64,000 nt of DNA from Mucilaginibacter aquariorum (GTDB lineage: Bacteria; Bacteroidota; Bacteroidia; Sphingobacteriales; Sphingobacteriaceae). The position numbers and the translations under genes were made by a program. Positions 1-8,490 of this stretch are shown here, piece by piece (position 1 is the stretch's first letter; each line of letters opens with the position of its first letter). The notes under the pieces were generated by a model, which made no database searches, was not told the origin of the DNA, and was given only the letters and a program-made list of their open reading frames with translations. Location: contig NZ_JANHOH010000002.1 of assembly GCF_024498135.1 (NCBI RefSeq), positions 806,001-870,000 on the forward strand. The letters run 5' to 3'.

Positions 1-1
1 G

Positions 2-1315
2 GGCGAAGCCGTTCCGGTCAGTAAAACCTTAGGCGAGATTATCTACGCCGGCGGACGGCAGACCGGCGAGGCTATTGAACTGGAAGTGATCAAGCCGGTA
101 TCGCAGAGTTATCTGACACAGTTATGGAACAACGAAGCTTTTACGCGCAAGCAGGATACCCGCATGAAGACCTTTAATGAAAGGGTAAGCAAATATTTTA
201 CCATTGTGCTGGTAGCGATCGCCACGGGTGCATTGCTCGCCTGGATGCCGTTTGATTTCCGGCGCGGCATTGACGCTTTCACGGCCGTATTGATCGTTGC
301 CTGTCCCTGCGCCCTGGCGCTGAGCACCCCCTTTACGATGTCCGCCGCGCTCAGTATTTTTGATCGCAACCTCTTTTATCTGAAAAATACCGCGGTGGTA
401 GAACAACTCGCCCGGATCGATACGCTTGTTATGGATAAAACCGGCACGATCACGACGGGCAGCAGTAAAAGGATAGATCTGGATGGTGAACTGAACGTCG
501 CAGAACGGCAGCTGATCTACAGTGTCTGCGCCAATTCGATCCATCCGCTGAGCCGTATGATCTGCCATTACTTCGGCGACCTGGACAAAATCAGCACGAG
601 CGGCTACCGGGAGATCCCGGGCAAAGGCATTGCCGCCATGGTCGGCGGCTACCGGGTCCGTGTGGGCAGCGACGAATTCATCTTCGGGCAGGCTAATCCC
701 GGTAATCTGACGACACGGGTCCACCTGATGATCGACGAAATTTACCTCGGGTATTTCGGATTTCACCATGATTACCGCGCGGGCCTGGAGCAGGTCACCG
801 GGCTGGCACCGGACTATAAGCTGTATCTTTTATCCGGTGATCAGGATCATGAACGGACGGAATTACTCCGGTTTTTTCCGGACAACGGTCATTTGTTCTT
901 CAGCCAGTCGCCGCAGCAAAAGCTGGACCGTATCCGGCAACTGCAGGAACAGGGGCTCAAGGTGATGATGCTGGGCGACGGGCTGAATGATTCCGGCGCT
1001 TTGAAACAAAGCGACCTGGGCGTTGCAGTGACGGATAACGTGAACAACTTTTCGCCGGGCAGCGACGCGATCATGGATGGGAGGGCATTTCCTAAATTGC
1101 CGGCCTTCCTGCGCTTTTCAAAGGATACGGTAAGGATCATTCATTTGTCGTTCCTGATCTCACTGACCTATAATGTCATCGGTCTCAGCTACGCTGTTAC
1201 CGGAACATTGTCTCCGCTGATCGCCGCGGTGCTGATGCCGCTCAGTACGGCGACCATCATTTCATTTACCACGCTGGCCACCCATTTTGCCGCCAAAAAA
1301 AGAGAATTATTATGA
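2..1315 (+). CDS. ccoI: Cu+-exporting P-type ATPase of cbb3 oxidase assembly (5' end outside window)
   Basis: C-terminal part of a heavy-metal P1B ATPase; the reading frame is open from base 2, so the N-terminus lies upstream. The first residues, GEAVPVSK, belong to the actuator-domain TGE loop. The metal-binding CPC is encoded at about 302-310, the phosphorylation motif DKTGT at 434-448, and the hinge motif GDGLND follows near 975. Two membrane helices close the protein. CcoI/FixI pumps copper toward the periplasm for insertion into the CuB site of cbb3 oxidase. The call as CcoI rather than a general copper exporter rests on the next gene being ccoS, overlapping by ATGA, followed by ccoNO. 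Confidence 0.9.
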   Translation, partial: GEAVPVSKTLGEIIYAGGRQTGEAIELEVIKPVSQSYLTQLWNNEAFTRKQDTRMKTFNERVSKYFTIVLVAIATGALLAWMPFDFRRGIDAFTAVLIVACPCALALSTPFTMSAALSIFDRNLFYLKNTAVVEQLARIDTLVMDKTGTITTGSSKRIDLDGELNVAERQLIYSVCANSIHPLSRMICHYFGDLDKISTSGYREIPGKGIAAMVGGYRVRVGSDEFIFGQANPGNLTTRVHLMIDEIYLGYFGFHHDYRAGLEQVTGLAPDYKLYLLSGDQDHERTELLRFFPDNGHLFFSQSPQQKLDRIRQLQEQGLKVMMLGDGLNDSGALKQSDLGVAVTDNVNNFSPGSDAIMDGRAFPKLPAFLRFSKDTVRIIHLSFLISLTYNVIGLSYAVTGTLSPLIAAVLMPLSTATIISFTTLATHFAAKKRELL

Positions 1316-1473
1316 GCATTATTTATTTCCTGATCGGCTGCAGTGTGCTGCTGGCCCTGGTTTTCCTGGGTGCATTTTTCTGGGCCCAGCGGAGCGGGCA
1401 GAATGACGACCTCTATACACCGGGCATGCGCATCCTGCTGGATGATGAAGAAGAGAACCGGGTTAAAAAATGA
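1312..1473 (+). CDS. ccoS: cbb3-type cytochrome oxidase assembly protein CcoS
   Basis: A 53-residue protein starting MSIIYFLIGCSVLLALVF. It has one N-terminal membrane helix and then the segment FFWAQRSGQNDDLYTPGMR, typical of CcoS, where a conserved aromatic/QxGQxDDL region follows the helix. CcoS is needed to insert haem and CuB cofactors into cbb3 oxidase. The ATG overlaps the ccoI stop (ATGA), so the two are probably translationally coupled. Its own TGA stop forms the first three bases of the predicted operator for the downstream ccoNO promoter. Confidence 0.9.
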   Translation: MSIIYFLIGCSVLLALVFLGAFFWAQRSGQNDDLYTPGMRILLDDEEENRVKK

Positions 1474-1535
1474 TCAGCATCACAAATCCGGCCGACGGTT
1501 ATCATTCTGTAATCCGTGCCGCCTGAATAGTTTTA
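1471..1535 (+). promoter_or_regulatory. CRP/FNR-type operator and -7 box upstream of ccoNO
   Basis: The palindrome TGATCAGCATCA (1471-1482) fits TGAY-N4-RTCA. A TAGTTTTA box (1528-1535; 7 of 8 to TAnnTTTG) lies 57 nt after the operator start, and the ATG of ccoNO is at 1562. The same spacing recurs at other promoters in this window. This suggests that ccoNO has its own promoter in addition to read-through from ccoIS. Confidence 0.72.
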
Positions 1536-1561
1536 CACCCAATAAACAGCAATACATATTT

Positions 1562-3688
1562 ATGCAGCCTGACAAATTTTACTACGACAACAAGATCGTC
1601 CGCAATTTCGGTGTAGCCACCGTACTTTGGGGCATCATTGGGATGACGGTAGGCCTGATCGCCGCAATCCAGCTCTATCATCCCGGTGCTAATATGCACA
1701 ACCAGTTCACCACCTTCGGGCGGATACGGCCGCTGCATACCAATGCGGTCATCTTTGCCTTTGTGGGCAACGCTATTTTTATGGGCGTTTACTATTCCCT
1801 GCAGCGGCTGCTGAAGGCCCGGATGTTCAGCGACTGGCTGAGCAATATCCATTTCTGGGGCTGGCAGCTCATTATCCTGTCTGCGGTGATCACCCTGCCC
1901 CTGGGCCTGACGACTTCCCATGAATACGCCGAACTGGAGTGGCCGATCGATATCGCTATCACCATTATCTGGGTAATCTTTGGCTGGAACATGTTCGGTA
2001 CGATCATTAAGCGCCGTGAACGCCATCTGTATGTCGCGATCTGGTTCTATATTGCAACGTTCGTCACTATTGCGGTGCTGCATATCGTTAACTCTTTCGA
2101 GCTGCCGGTTTCTCCCTTTAAAAGCTATATGGTATATGCCGGCGTGCAGGATGCCCTGGTACAATGGTGGTACGGGCATAACGCGGTTGCGTTTTTCCTG
2201 ACGACGCCTTATCTGGGCATGATGTATTATTTTCTGCCCAAAATGGCCAACCGGCCGATCTATTCATACAAATTAAGTATTCTGCATTTTTGGGCGCTGA
2301 TATTTATATATATCTGGGCCGGCCCGCACCACTTGTTGTATACGACCTTACCGGGCTGGGCGCAATCTTTAGGCGTAGCCTTTTCTATCATGCTGATCGC
2401 ACCAAGCTGGGGCGGTATGATCAATGGGTTGCTTACATTGCGTGGTGGCTGGGATAAGGTGCGTGATGATGTGAACCTGAAGTTCATGGTGGTCGGTTTA
2501 ACCGCTTACGGCATGGCCACATTTGAAGGGCCGATGTTATCGCTGAAACAGATCAACAGCATCGCCCATTTCAGCGACTGGATCGTGGCCCACGTACACG
2601 TTGGCGCCCTGGGCTGGAACGGATTTTTAACCTTTGCCATCTTATACTGGCTGATTCCGCGCATTTATAAAACCGAACTATATTCAAAAAAACTGGCCTC
2701 GTTCCACTTTTGGATCGGCACGCTGGGTATTATCTTTTATGCCGTACCGATGTACTGGGCCGGGTTTACGCAAAGTCTCATGCTGAAGGAGTTTACAGCG
2801 GAGGGCATGCTGAAATACCCCAATTTTTTAGAAACCACGCTGCGTATCATCCCCATGCATGTCATGCGCTCCGTCGGCGGCGGTATTTACCTGCTGGGCG
2901 TGATCGTGATGGCTTATAACCTGATCCGGACGGCTAAACAGGGGAGCCTGGTGGCTAACGAAGCTGCGCAGGCCCTGCCGCTGGAGCCGGAACATAAAGT
3001 TGTGCTGGAAGGCGCCTGGCACCGTAAATTAGAGCGCAGGCCTGTTCAGTTGATGATCCTGGCCCTGATCACGATCCTGATCGGATCGGTGATCGAACTT
3101 ATGCCGACACTGACGATATCGTCCAATATTCCGACCATCGCCAGCGTCAAGCCGTACACGCCGCTGGAATTACAGGGCCGCGACATCTATATCAAGGAGG
3201 GCTGTTCCAATTGCCACTCCCAAACGGTAAGGCCCTTCCGTTCAGAAACGGAAAGGTATGGTGAATACAGCAAGGCGGGGGAATTCGTTTATGACCACCC
3301 TTTCCTATGGGGATCCAAGCGTACCGGCCCTGACCTGGCGCGCGAAGGAGGAAAATATGGCAATGCCTGGCATTATAACCACCTGATGGATCCGCGCTTG
3401 ATGTCACCGGGCAGCATCATGCCGGAATACGGCTGGCTGCTGACACAGAAACTGGATACATCTACTACGGCGGCCAAGATCAGGGCGATGCAGACTTTAG
3501 GTGTGCCCTATCCGCAGGGTTATGACAAAATTGCCAACGCCGACCTGGACAAACAGGCCAAAGAGATTACGGATAACTTACATATCGACCATATCAGGGT
3601 CAAAAAAGATAAGGAGATCGTTGCGATCATCGCTTACCTGCAAAGACTGGGTACGGATATCAAAGCCAATAAAACCGCACAAAAATAA
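1562..3688 (+). CDS. ccoNO: cbb3-type cytochrome c oxidase, fused subunits I and II (CcoN-CcoO)
   Basis: One 708-residue protein joins the catalytic haem-copper subunit CcoN (about residues 1-480) to the membrane-anchored monohaem cytochrome CcoO (about 500-708). Visible CcoN signatures are RPLHTN (His59, low-spin haem ligand), WWYGHN (His206), the His-His pair in GPHHLLYT (256-257) and AHVHVGALGWNG. The CcoO part has one transmembrane anchor and then GCSNCHSQTVRPF with C548-x2-C551-H552. The ORF could extend upstream, but the start at 1562 (MQPDKFYYDNK) matches the beginning of the CcoN family, and the extension would overlap ccoS and the promoter. Fusion of ccoN and ccoO is known in Bacteroidota. 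The enzyme is the high-affinity terminal oxidase for microaerobic respiration. Confidence 0.95.
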   Translation: MQPDKFYYDNKIVRNFGVATVLWGIIGMTVGLIAAIQLYHPGANMHNQFTTFGRIRPLHTNAVIFAFVGNAIFMGVYYSLQRLLKARMFSDWLSNIHFWGWQLIILSAVITLPLGLTTSHEYAELEWPIDIAITIIWVIFGWNMFGTIIKRRERHLYVAIWFYIATFVTIAVLHIVNSFELPVSPFKSYMVYAGVQDALVQWWYGHNAVAFFLTTPYLGMMYYFLPKMANRPIYSYKLSILHFWALIFIYIWAGPHHLLYTTLPGWAQSLGVAFSIMLIAPSWGGMINGLLTLRGGWDKVRDDVNLKFMVVGLTAYGMATFEGPMLSLKQINSIAHFSDWIVAHVHVGALGWNGFLTFAILYWLIPRIYKTELYSKKLASFHFWIGTLGIIFYAVPMYWAGFTQSLMLKEFTAEGMLKYPNFLETTLRIIPMHVMRSVGGGIYLLGVIVMAYNLIRTAKQGSLVANEAAQALPLEPEHKVVLEGAWHRKLERRPVQLMILALITILIGSVIELMPTLTISSNIPTIASVKPYTPLELQGRDIYIKEGCSNCHSQTVRPFRSETERYGEYSKAGEFVYDHPFLWGSKRTGPDLAREGGKYGNAWHYNHLMDPRLMSPGSIMPEYGWLLTQKLDTSTTAAKIRAMQTLGVPYPQGYDKIANADLDKQAKEITDNLHIDHIRVKKDKEIVAIIAYLQRLGTDIKANKTAQK

Positions 3689-3696
3689 CTACCGTC

Positions 3697-3885
3697 ATGT
3701 TTAAACAATTCACAGAAAATGTCTCCGGTCATCAGGTCTATCTGCTTTCTTCACTGGGCATATTCCTGGCCTTTTTCATTCTGGTTACCGTGCTGCTGAT
3801 CCGTATGCGCAAAGCGCATATTGAACATATGAGCGATTTGCCCCTGCAGGACGGCGACGAGATTCAACCTTCAAATTTTTCCTGA
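3697..3885 (+). CDS. ccoQ: CcoQ/FixQ-like small cbb3 subunit
   Basis: A 62-residue protein with a single transmembrane segment (about residues 14-36, YLLSSLGIFLAFFILVTVLL), followed by a basic stretch and an acidic tail. Sequence identity to proteobacterial CcoQ is not obvious. The call rests on size, topology and position between ccoNO and ccoP (8 and 2 nt gaps). CcoQ stabilises the oxidase complex. Confidence 0.75.
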   Translation: MFKQFTENVSGHQVYLLSSLGIFLAFFILVTVLLIRMRKAHIEHMSDLPLQDGDEIQPSNFS

Positions 3886-3887
3886 CT

Positions 3888-4790
3888 ATGAAAAAGTTAT
3901 TACTTATACCGGTCCTCCTGACAGGTGTTCAATCCGCCAGTGCCCAGGGCGACAGCCTGATCAGCGACGAACTGAAAAATTATATAGGCTATGGCGCAAT
4001 TATGGCCATGCTGGTCCTTTTTGTCATCGTCTTTTTGGTTTTGCTGAGAGCGTTCAGGGTCATGGGGCGCGTAATGCTGCGGCTGCAGGGATATTCTAAT
4101 GCGGAGATAGCGGCATTGGAACATCCGGTTAAAAAAGCCACCGAAGAACCGGCACCAAAAGACAATAAACGCTTACTGAAACTGCTGTCACTAAAGCCGA
4201 TGTCAGAAGAAAAAAGCCTCCTGATCGAACATGACTACGATGGCATCCAGGAACTGGATAATCCAACGCCGGCCTGGTTCATGTGGCTTTTCTACGGCAG
4301 CATCGTTTTTGGGTTGTGTTACCTGCTGATCTATCATGTGTTCGGTGTAGGTCAACTGCAATACGATGAATATAAAATGGAGGTTGCACAGGCCGAAATC
4401 GCCAAAAAAGCATACCTGAGTAAAGCGGCGAACCGCGTGGATGAAACCACGGTGAAGCTGTCGAGTGATCCCGGGACTTTAGGGTCCGGAAAAGCTATCT
4501 TCAGCCAAAGCTGCGCGGCCTGCCACGGAGCCAACGGCGAGGGGAGCGTCGGGCCAAACCTGACCGATGAATACTGGCTGCATGGCAGCAAGATCGGTGA
4601 CCTGTTTAAAACAGTCAAGTACGGTGTTGCAGCGAAAGGAATGCCGACCTGGGAAAAGCAGCTTTCACCAAAACAGATTGCGGATGTGGCCAATTACATC
4701 AAGTCGTTGAACGGGACACATCCGGCTAACCCGAAGGCGCCGCAGGGTGAAAAAGAACTGGAAACAGACCATAAACTGGCCTCAAAATAA
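3888..4790 (+). CDS. ccoP: cbb3 oxidase subunit III, monohaem CcoP
   Basis: A 300-residue protein with a signal-like N-terminus (1-19), a membrane helix at about 33-54, a cytosolic loop, a second helix at about 130-152 and a C-terminal cytochrome c domain. The haem site is CAACH (C209, C212, H213), and GMPTW supplies the probable axial Met252. Proteobacterial CcoP usually carries two haems; only one CxxCH is present here, giving a short form. The subunit passes electrons to CcoO. It lies 2 nt after ccoQ and 5 nt before ccoG. Confidence 0.92.
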   Translation: MKKLLLIPVLLTGVQSASAQGDSLISDELKNYIGYGAIMAMLVLFVIVFLVLLRAFRVMGRVMLRLQGYSNAEIAALEHPVKKATEEPAPKDNKRLLKLLSLKPMSEEKSLLIEHDYDGIQELDNPTPAWFMWLFYGSIVFGLCYLLIYHVFGVGQLQYDEYKMEVAQAEIAKKAYLSKAANRVDETTVKLSSDPGTLGSGKAIFSQSCAACHGANGEGSVGPNLTDEYWLHGSKIGDLFKTVKYGVAAKGMPTWEKQLSPKQIADVANYIKSLNGTHPANPKAPQGEKELETDHKLASK

Positions 4791-4795
4791 CAGCT

Positions 4796-6169
4796 ATGAG
4801 TGGATTATCGGCGGCGAAAGAAACAGGTGAACGAAAATGGATTTATCCGCTCATTCGTAAAGGCCTTTACTATAAATGGCGGTCAGCCATCAGTTATGTA
4901 TATCTGATCTTCTTTTTTTCAGGTCCGTTTATCCGGGTCGGCGGGCAGCCCTTGTTGCTGCTCAATTTCATGGAGCGGCACTTTGTGATACTGGGCCAGG
5001 TTTTCTGGCCCCAGGACATTTTTCTCTTTATGCTGGCCTCGCTCGTATTCCTGGTCTGTGTGGTTTTATTTACCATCGCGTTCGGCCGTATCTTCTGCGG
5101 CTGGATCTGTCCGCAGACCGTTTTTATGGAAATGGTTTTCCGGAAGATCGAGGAGTGGATCGAAGGCGACGCCAACAAGCGGAAGAAACTGGACGCGGGG
5201 CCCCGGACGAATGCCTGGATCGCCAAAAAAACGGCTAAACATCTTGTATTTATAGGGGTGTCGTTTTTAATTTCCAATACCTTCCTGGCGTACCTGATCG
5301 GCAGCGAAGACTTACTGAAGATCATTAGGGAGCCCGTTGGGCAGCATTGGATCGGGCTGGCCAGCATCTGGGTATTTACCTTTATTTTTTATCTGGTCTA
5401 TAGCCAGGTCAGGGAAATCGTTTGCACCGTTATTTGTCCTTACGGCCGCCTGCAAAGCGTACTGTTCGATGAATATACGCTGGTTGTGGCCTATAATGAT
5501 GTCCGCGGCGAGCCCCGCGGCAAACTGCAAAAAAATGCCGACCCTTTTGCTCTTAAAGGGGACTGCGTGGACTGTGGCCTGTGCGTATCGGTTTGCCCGA
5601 CGGGAATAGATATCCGCAAGGGCACGCAGGTCGAGTGTGTAAACTGTACCGCATGCATCGATGTTTGCGATGAGGTAATGGATAAGATCAACAGGCCCAA
5701 AAGCCTGATCGGGTTTTATTCGGAAAATATGATCCGGGTTAAAGAGAAACCGTCCTTTACGCTGCGTATGAAAGGTTATGCGGCGGTTATTACGGTTATG
5801 CTTGGGGTATTATGCTATTTTATTTTCACCCGCAGCGACATGGATATGACGGTGATGCGGGGGGCAGGATCCCTTTACCAGGAACAACCCGGCGGTTACA
5901 TCAGCAATATCTATAATGCAGAGATCATCAATAAGACAAATGAGGACCGGAAAATAACTATCCGGTCTGACAACTCTGCCATCCGGATCAAATATATCCA
6001 GGCACCCGGGCCGGTAGCCAAAGGCGGGATGGTCAAAACGATGTTCTTTATTGAAATTCCCGCCACGGAACTGCATGCGGCCAAGACCGACATCAACCTG
6101 CAGCTCTTTACGGGAAAACAGCTTAAACAAACCATCAGTACCACGTTTGTTGGTCCTGTTAACGATTGA
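4796..6169 (+). CDS. ccoG: cytochrome c oxidase accessory protein CcoG (FixG/RdxA)
   Basis: A 457-residue polytopic membrane protein with an early FCGWICPQ motif, a second VICPYGRLQS motif and two ferredoxin-type clusters (CVDCGLCVSVCPTG and CVNCTACIDVC) at about residues 259-300, followed by a membrane helix and a periplasmic Ig-like C-terminal domain. This is the complete CcoG layout. CcoG is a copper-reducing/maturation factor for cbb3 oxidase. The gene is in the usual place between ccoP and ccoH. Confidence 0.95.
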   Translation: MSGLSAAKETGERKWIYPLIRKGLYYKWRSAISYVYLIFFFSGPFIRVGGQPLLLLNFMERHFVILGQVFWPQDIFLFMLASLVFLVCVVLFTIAFGRIFCGWICPQTVFMEMVFRKIEEWIEGDANKRKKLDAGPRTNAWIAKKTAKHLVFIGVSFLISNTFLAYLIGSEDLLKIIREPVGQHWIGLASIWVFTFIFYLVYSQVREIVCTVICPYGRLQSVLFDEYTLVVAYNDVRGEPRGKLQKNADPFALKGDCVDCGLCVSVCPTGIDIRKGTQVECVNCTACIDVCDEVMDKINRPKSLIGFYSENMIRVKEKPSFTLRMKGYAAVITVMLGVLCYFIFTRSDMDMTVMRGAGSLYQEQPGGYISNIYNAEIINKTNEDRKITIRSDNSAIRIKYIQAPGPVAKGGMVKTMFFIEIPATELHAAKTDINLQLFTGKQLKQTISTTFVGPVND

Positions 6170-6173
6170 AATT

Positions 6174-6593
6174 ATGAACTGGGGAAAAGGATTAATTACG
6201 GGGATGGCCATTTTTATGCTGTTCATCCTGAGCATGTGTTTTTATATGTTCCGTATTCCGGCTGATGAGTATGATCATCAGTATTATGAAAAAGGCCTGC
6301 GCTTTGACGCGGATTTTGACAAGGAAAGGCGGGTGGTTACCGAGCAGGCGCAGCCGCAGATCCGGATCAGCAGTACAGAAATAAAAGTAGCTTTTACGAA
6401 ACCGGCAAAGGGAACAGCCAGGTTTATCCGGCCGTCGAGCGCGGCGCAGGATAAGCGTTTCGCTATCCAGACGGGGGAAGACACAACCGTCCTGTTGCCG
6501 GTCGGTTCGCTGGCAAAAGGACGCTGGCATTTATTGCTGGAATGGGAGAGTGGTGAAAAACAATATTTATTTCAAAAGGAAATAACACTATGA
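6174..6593 (+). CDS. ccoH: cbb3 assembly protein CcoH/FixH
   Basis: A 139-residue protein starting MNWGKGLITGMAIFMLFIL with one N-terminal helix and a periplasmic domain containing DEYDHQYYEKGLRFD, typical of FixH. A longer in-frame ORF begins inside ccoG; ATG 6174, 4 nt after the ccoG stop, starts exactly at the family N-terminus. The stop overlaps the next start (ATGATG). Confidence 0.9.
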   Translation: MNWGKGLITGMAIFMLFILSMCFYMFRIPADEYDHQYYEKGLRFDADFDKERRVVTEQAQPQIRISSTEIKVAFTKPAKGTARFIRPSSAAQDKRFAIQTGEDTTVLLPVGSLAKGRWHLLLEWESGEKQYLFQKEITL

Positions 6594-7282
6594 TGTCGGC
6601 TAACCAGATCGCATTTTATATCGGCTTGTTCGGCAGCGTACACTGCATCGGTATGTGCGGGCCCCTGGCTTTCGCGGTGCCCAGTTTCCATAACCGCTGG
6701 TGGCTGGTCGTCGCGGATAAAGTGGTCTATAATACCGGCCGCCTGATCAGCTATACAGTTTTAGGTTACCTGCTCGGCCTGCTGGGCAAACAGCTTTGGC
6801 TGGCCGGGCTGCAGCAGGGAGTCAGTGTTGTCAGTGGCTTGCTGATCATCATCGCGGGATTTTGCAGGCTGTTTAAAGCGAGTTTCGGGCAAAGCCGTTT
6901 GATGGCCGCCCTGCTTTCGCCAATTCAAAAAATGATCCGTTATGCGCTGAACCATCGGTTAGGTCATCTTGTCGTCGGTATACTCAATGGTTTTCTGCCC
7001 TGCGGTTTTGTTTACCTGGCACTGGTAGGGGCGGTTAACACTTTGTCCCCTGTGGCCTCCGCCGAATATATGTTCTGGTTTGGTGCCGGAACGTTTCCCC
7101 TCATGCTGCTTGCTACCGTTGGTTCCGGTTATATCGGACCGGTTTTCCGCCGCAGGATCAACAGAGGGATGCCCTTCCTTATGATCTGCCTGGGTTGCTG
7201 GTTTCTGCTGCGCGGAATGGGATTGGGCATTCCTTATCTGAGCCCCGCTAAACCAAGCGCCGGTGTCGCGGTCTGTCATTAA
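6590..7282 (+). CDS. Sulfite exporter TauE/SafE-like membrane protein of the cbb3 cluster
   Basis: A 230-residue protein with about six membrane helices and two family motifs, GSVHCIGMCGPLAF near the N-terminus and FLPCGFVYLALVGA near residues 135-150. Both carry Cys residues typical of the subfamily that follows ccoH in many cbb3 operons. Its likely role is assembly or copper supply for the oxidase; no transport substrate can be read from the sequence. Two start codons are adjacent (6590 and 6593) and overlap the ccoH stop. Confidence 0.85.
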   Translation: MMSANQIAFYIGLFGSVHCIGMCGPLAFAVPSFHNRWWLVVADKVVYNTGRLISYTVLGYLLGLLGKQLWLAGLQQGVSVVSGLLIIIAGFCRLFKASFGQSRLMAALLSPIQKMIRYALNHRLGHLVVGILNGFLPCGFVYLALVGAVNTLSPVASAEYMFWFGAGTFPLMLLATVGSGYIGPVFRRRINRGMPFLMICLGCWFLLRGMGLGIPYLSPAKPSAGVAVCH

Positions 7283-7304
7283 TCCGATCATTCAACCAAA
7301 AGAC

Positions 7305-8042
7305 ATGCTCAGGCACTTAGGAAACAGGCGAACTTATGTTCATAACGTAAAAATTGCGGCATTGCTCAGCCTGTCCGCGGGGTTTGTTAATGCCGCAGGT
7401 TTTCTCGGCTTTTCCGTACTGACCACCAATGTCACCGGGCATGCCGCCCTGTTTGCCGAACGGCTTGTTAAAGAAGACTGGGAAGCGTCCCGTGTGGTCG
7501 CGTTATGGATGTGCCTGTTTTTAGCCGGCGCCTTTATCTCCGGCCTCATCATTAACAGCATCGGCCGCAACCAGCGGTTTTCCTATGTTATTCCCTTGTT
7601 AGTGGAGATGACGGTATTCCTCCTGATCGGTTTTTTTGGTTATCATTATGATCATAGCCTGGTAGCCCGGGAAATCTTTGCCGGCAGCCTGCTGTTTGTT
7701 ATGGGGATGCAAAACGCGATGGTCTCGCTGGTGTCGGGGGCCGAGGTGCGGACGACGCACCTCACCGGAACTTTTACCGATCTCGGCATCGAATTGGGGC
7801 AATGGATCAGGGCGCCTCAAAAAGAAAGGATGCCGCTCAGTGCCAAGCTCAAACTGCGGGGGGCCATTATTATTTGTTTCTTATGGGGCGCGCTTACGGG
7901 AGCCTATGTCTTTCATTATTACAGTTATCGTTCCTTTTTTTTTCCAGCCGCCCTGCTGCTTTACACCCTGGGTTATGATGTGTTCCGGATACGGGCGAAA
8001 CGTTATTACCGCAGGCTTTCCTTGCATATCCGGAAAAAGTGA
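7305..8042 (+). CDS. YoaK/DUF1275 family membrane protein
   Basis: A 245-residue protein with about six membrane helices and the family signatures AGFVNAAGFLGF and TTNVTGHAA. Its molecular function is unknown. An in-frame start at 7263 exists, but 7305 (MLRHLG) is preferred because a truncated paralogue at 57501 begins with the same residues and the same 17 bases. Its TGA stop is the first three bases of the next operator. It closes the cbb3 transcription unit. Confidence 0.8.
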   Translation: MLRHLGNRRTYVHNVKIAALLSLSAGFVNAAGFLGFSVLTTNVTGHAALFAERLVKEDWEASRVVALWMCLFLAGAFISGLIINSIGRNQRFSYVIPLLVEMTVFLLIGFFGYHYDHSLVAREIFAGSLLFVMGMQNAMVSLVSGAEVRTTHLTGTFTDLGIELGQWIRAPQKERMPLSAKLKLRGAIIICFLWGALTGAYVFHYYSYRSFFFPAALLLYTLGYDVFRIRAKRYYRRLSLHIRKK

Positions 8043-8104
8043 CCACGATCATCTTTTAAGCGAATGGCGGTCATGGTGCGGTAAATCGTAAGCCGGGATA
8101 TTTG
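8040..8104 (+). promoter_or_regulatory. CRP/FNR-type operator and -7 box upstream of the 8128 gene
   Basis: TGACCACGATCA (8040-8051) is followed by GATATTTG (8097-8104; 7 of 8 to TAnnTTTG) at the common 57-nt spacing. The operator begins with the stop codon of the DUF1275 gene. It would drive the 8128-adhP-hemH unit. Confidence 0.7.
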
Positions 8105-8127
8105 CAGCCATAAACAAATTATTTTTT

Positions 8128-8472
8128 ATGGCAACGATAACTGCAAATACCCGCTGGGACGCAAAAGACGCAGCCCCGGTTCCTGCCCACACATTGCTTG
8201 GTAAATGGAACCTGTTTATGGAAAGTCAGGAGAAATGGATCACCCTTTGGTTCCTGGTGTCGCTCGTTTTTCAGGGCGTATTCTTTCTGCCTGTTCCGGC
8301 CGTTCTGATTTATTATGCTGCTGCGCCGGTACCCGTACTGGCCATTACGCTGACGCTGTTCTTTGCCAACATCATAGCCGGCATGGGCGGTGCGGGTATC
8401 AAAACCCTGTTATGGCTGTTTGCGCTGAGCATCGCGATCCACCTGTTGATGATACTGTTTTTTATCCTGTAA
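8128..8472 (+). CDS. Small membrane protein of unknown function in the low-oxygen regulon
   Basis: A 114-residue protein with a polar N-terminus of about 40 residues and two to three hydrophobic segments (about 41-63, 66-87 and 95-114). I do not recognise the family. It is the first gene of a unit with adhP (19-nt gap) and hemH, and it has a good predicted operator and -7 box, so it is probably induced at low oxygen together with the oxidase. Confidence 0.65.
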   Translation: MATITANTRWDAKDAAPVPAHTLLGKWNLFMESQEKWITLWFLVSLVFQGVFFLPVPAVLIYYAAAPVPVLAITLTLFFANIIAGMGGAGIKTLLWLFALSIAIHLLMILFFIL

Positions 8473-8490
8473 CGCTAAATTCTACTGAAT

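Noticed and set aside
122..769. Long minus-strand ORF opposite ccoI
   Set aside because: Shadow frame of a strongly conserved ATPase; no family features. The same applies to other long antisense frames, for example 32849-33715 and 14241-14981.
1343..1561. N-terminal extension of ccoNO upstream of 1562
   Set aside because: It overlaps ccoS out of frame and contains the predicted promoter; CcoN family proteins start at the MQPDKFYYDN region.
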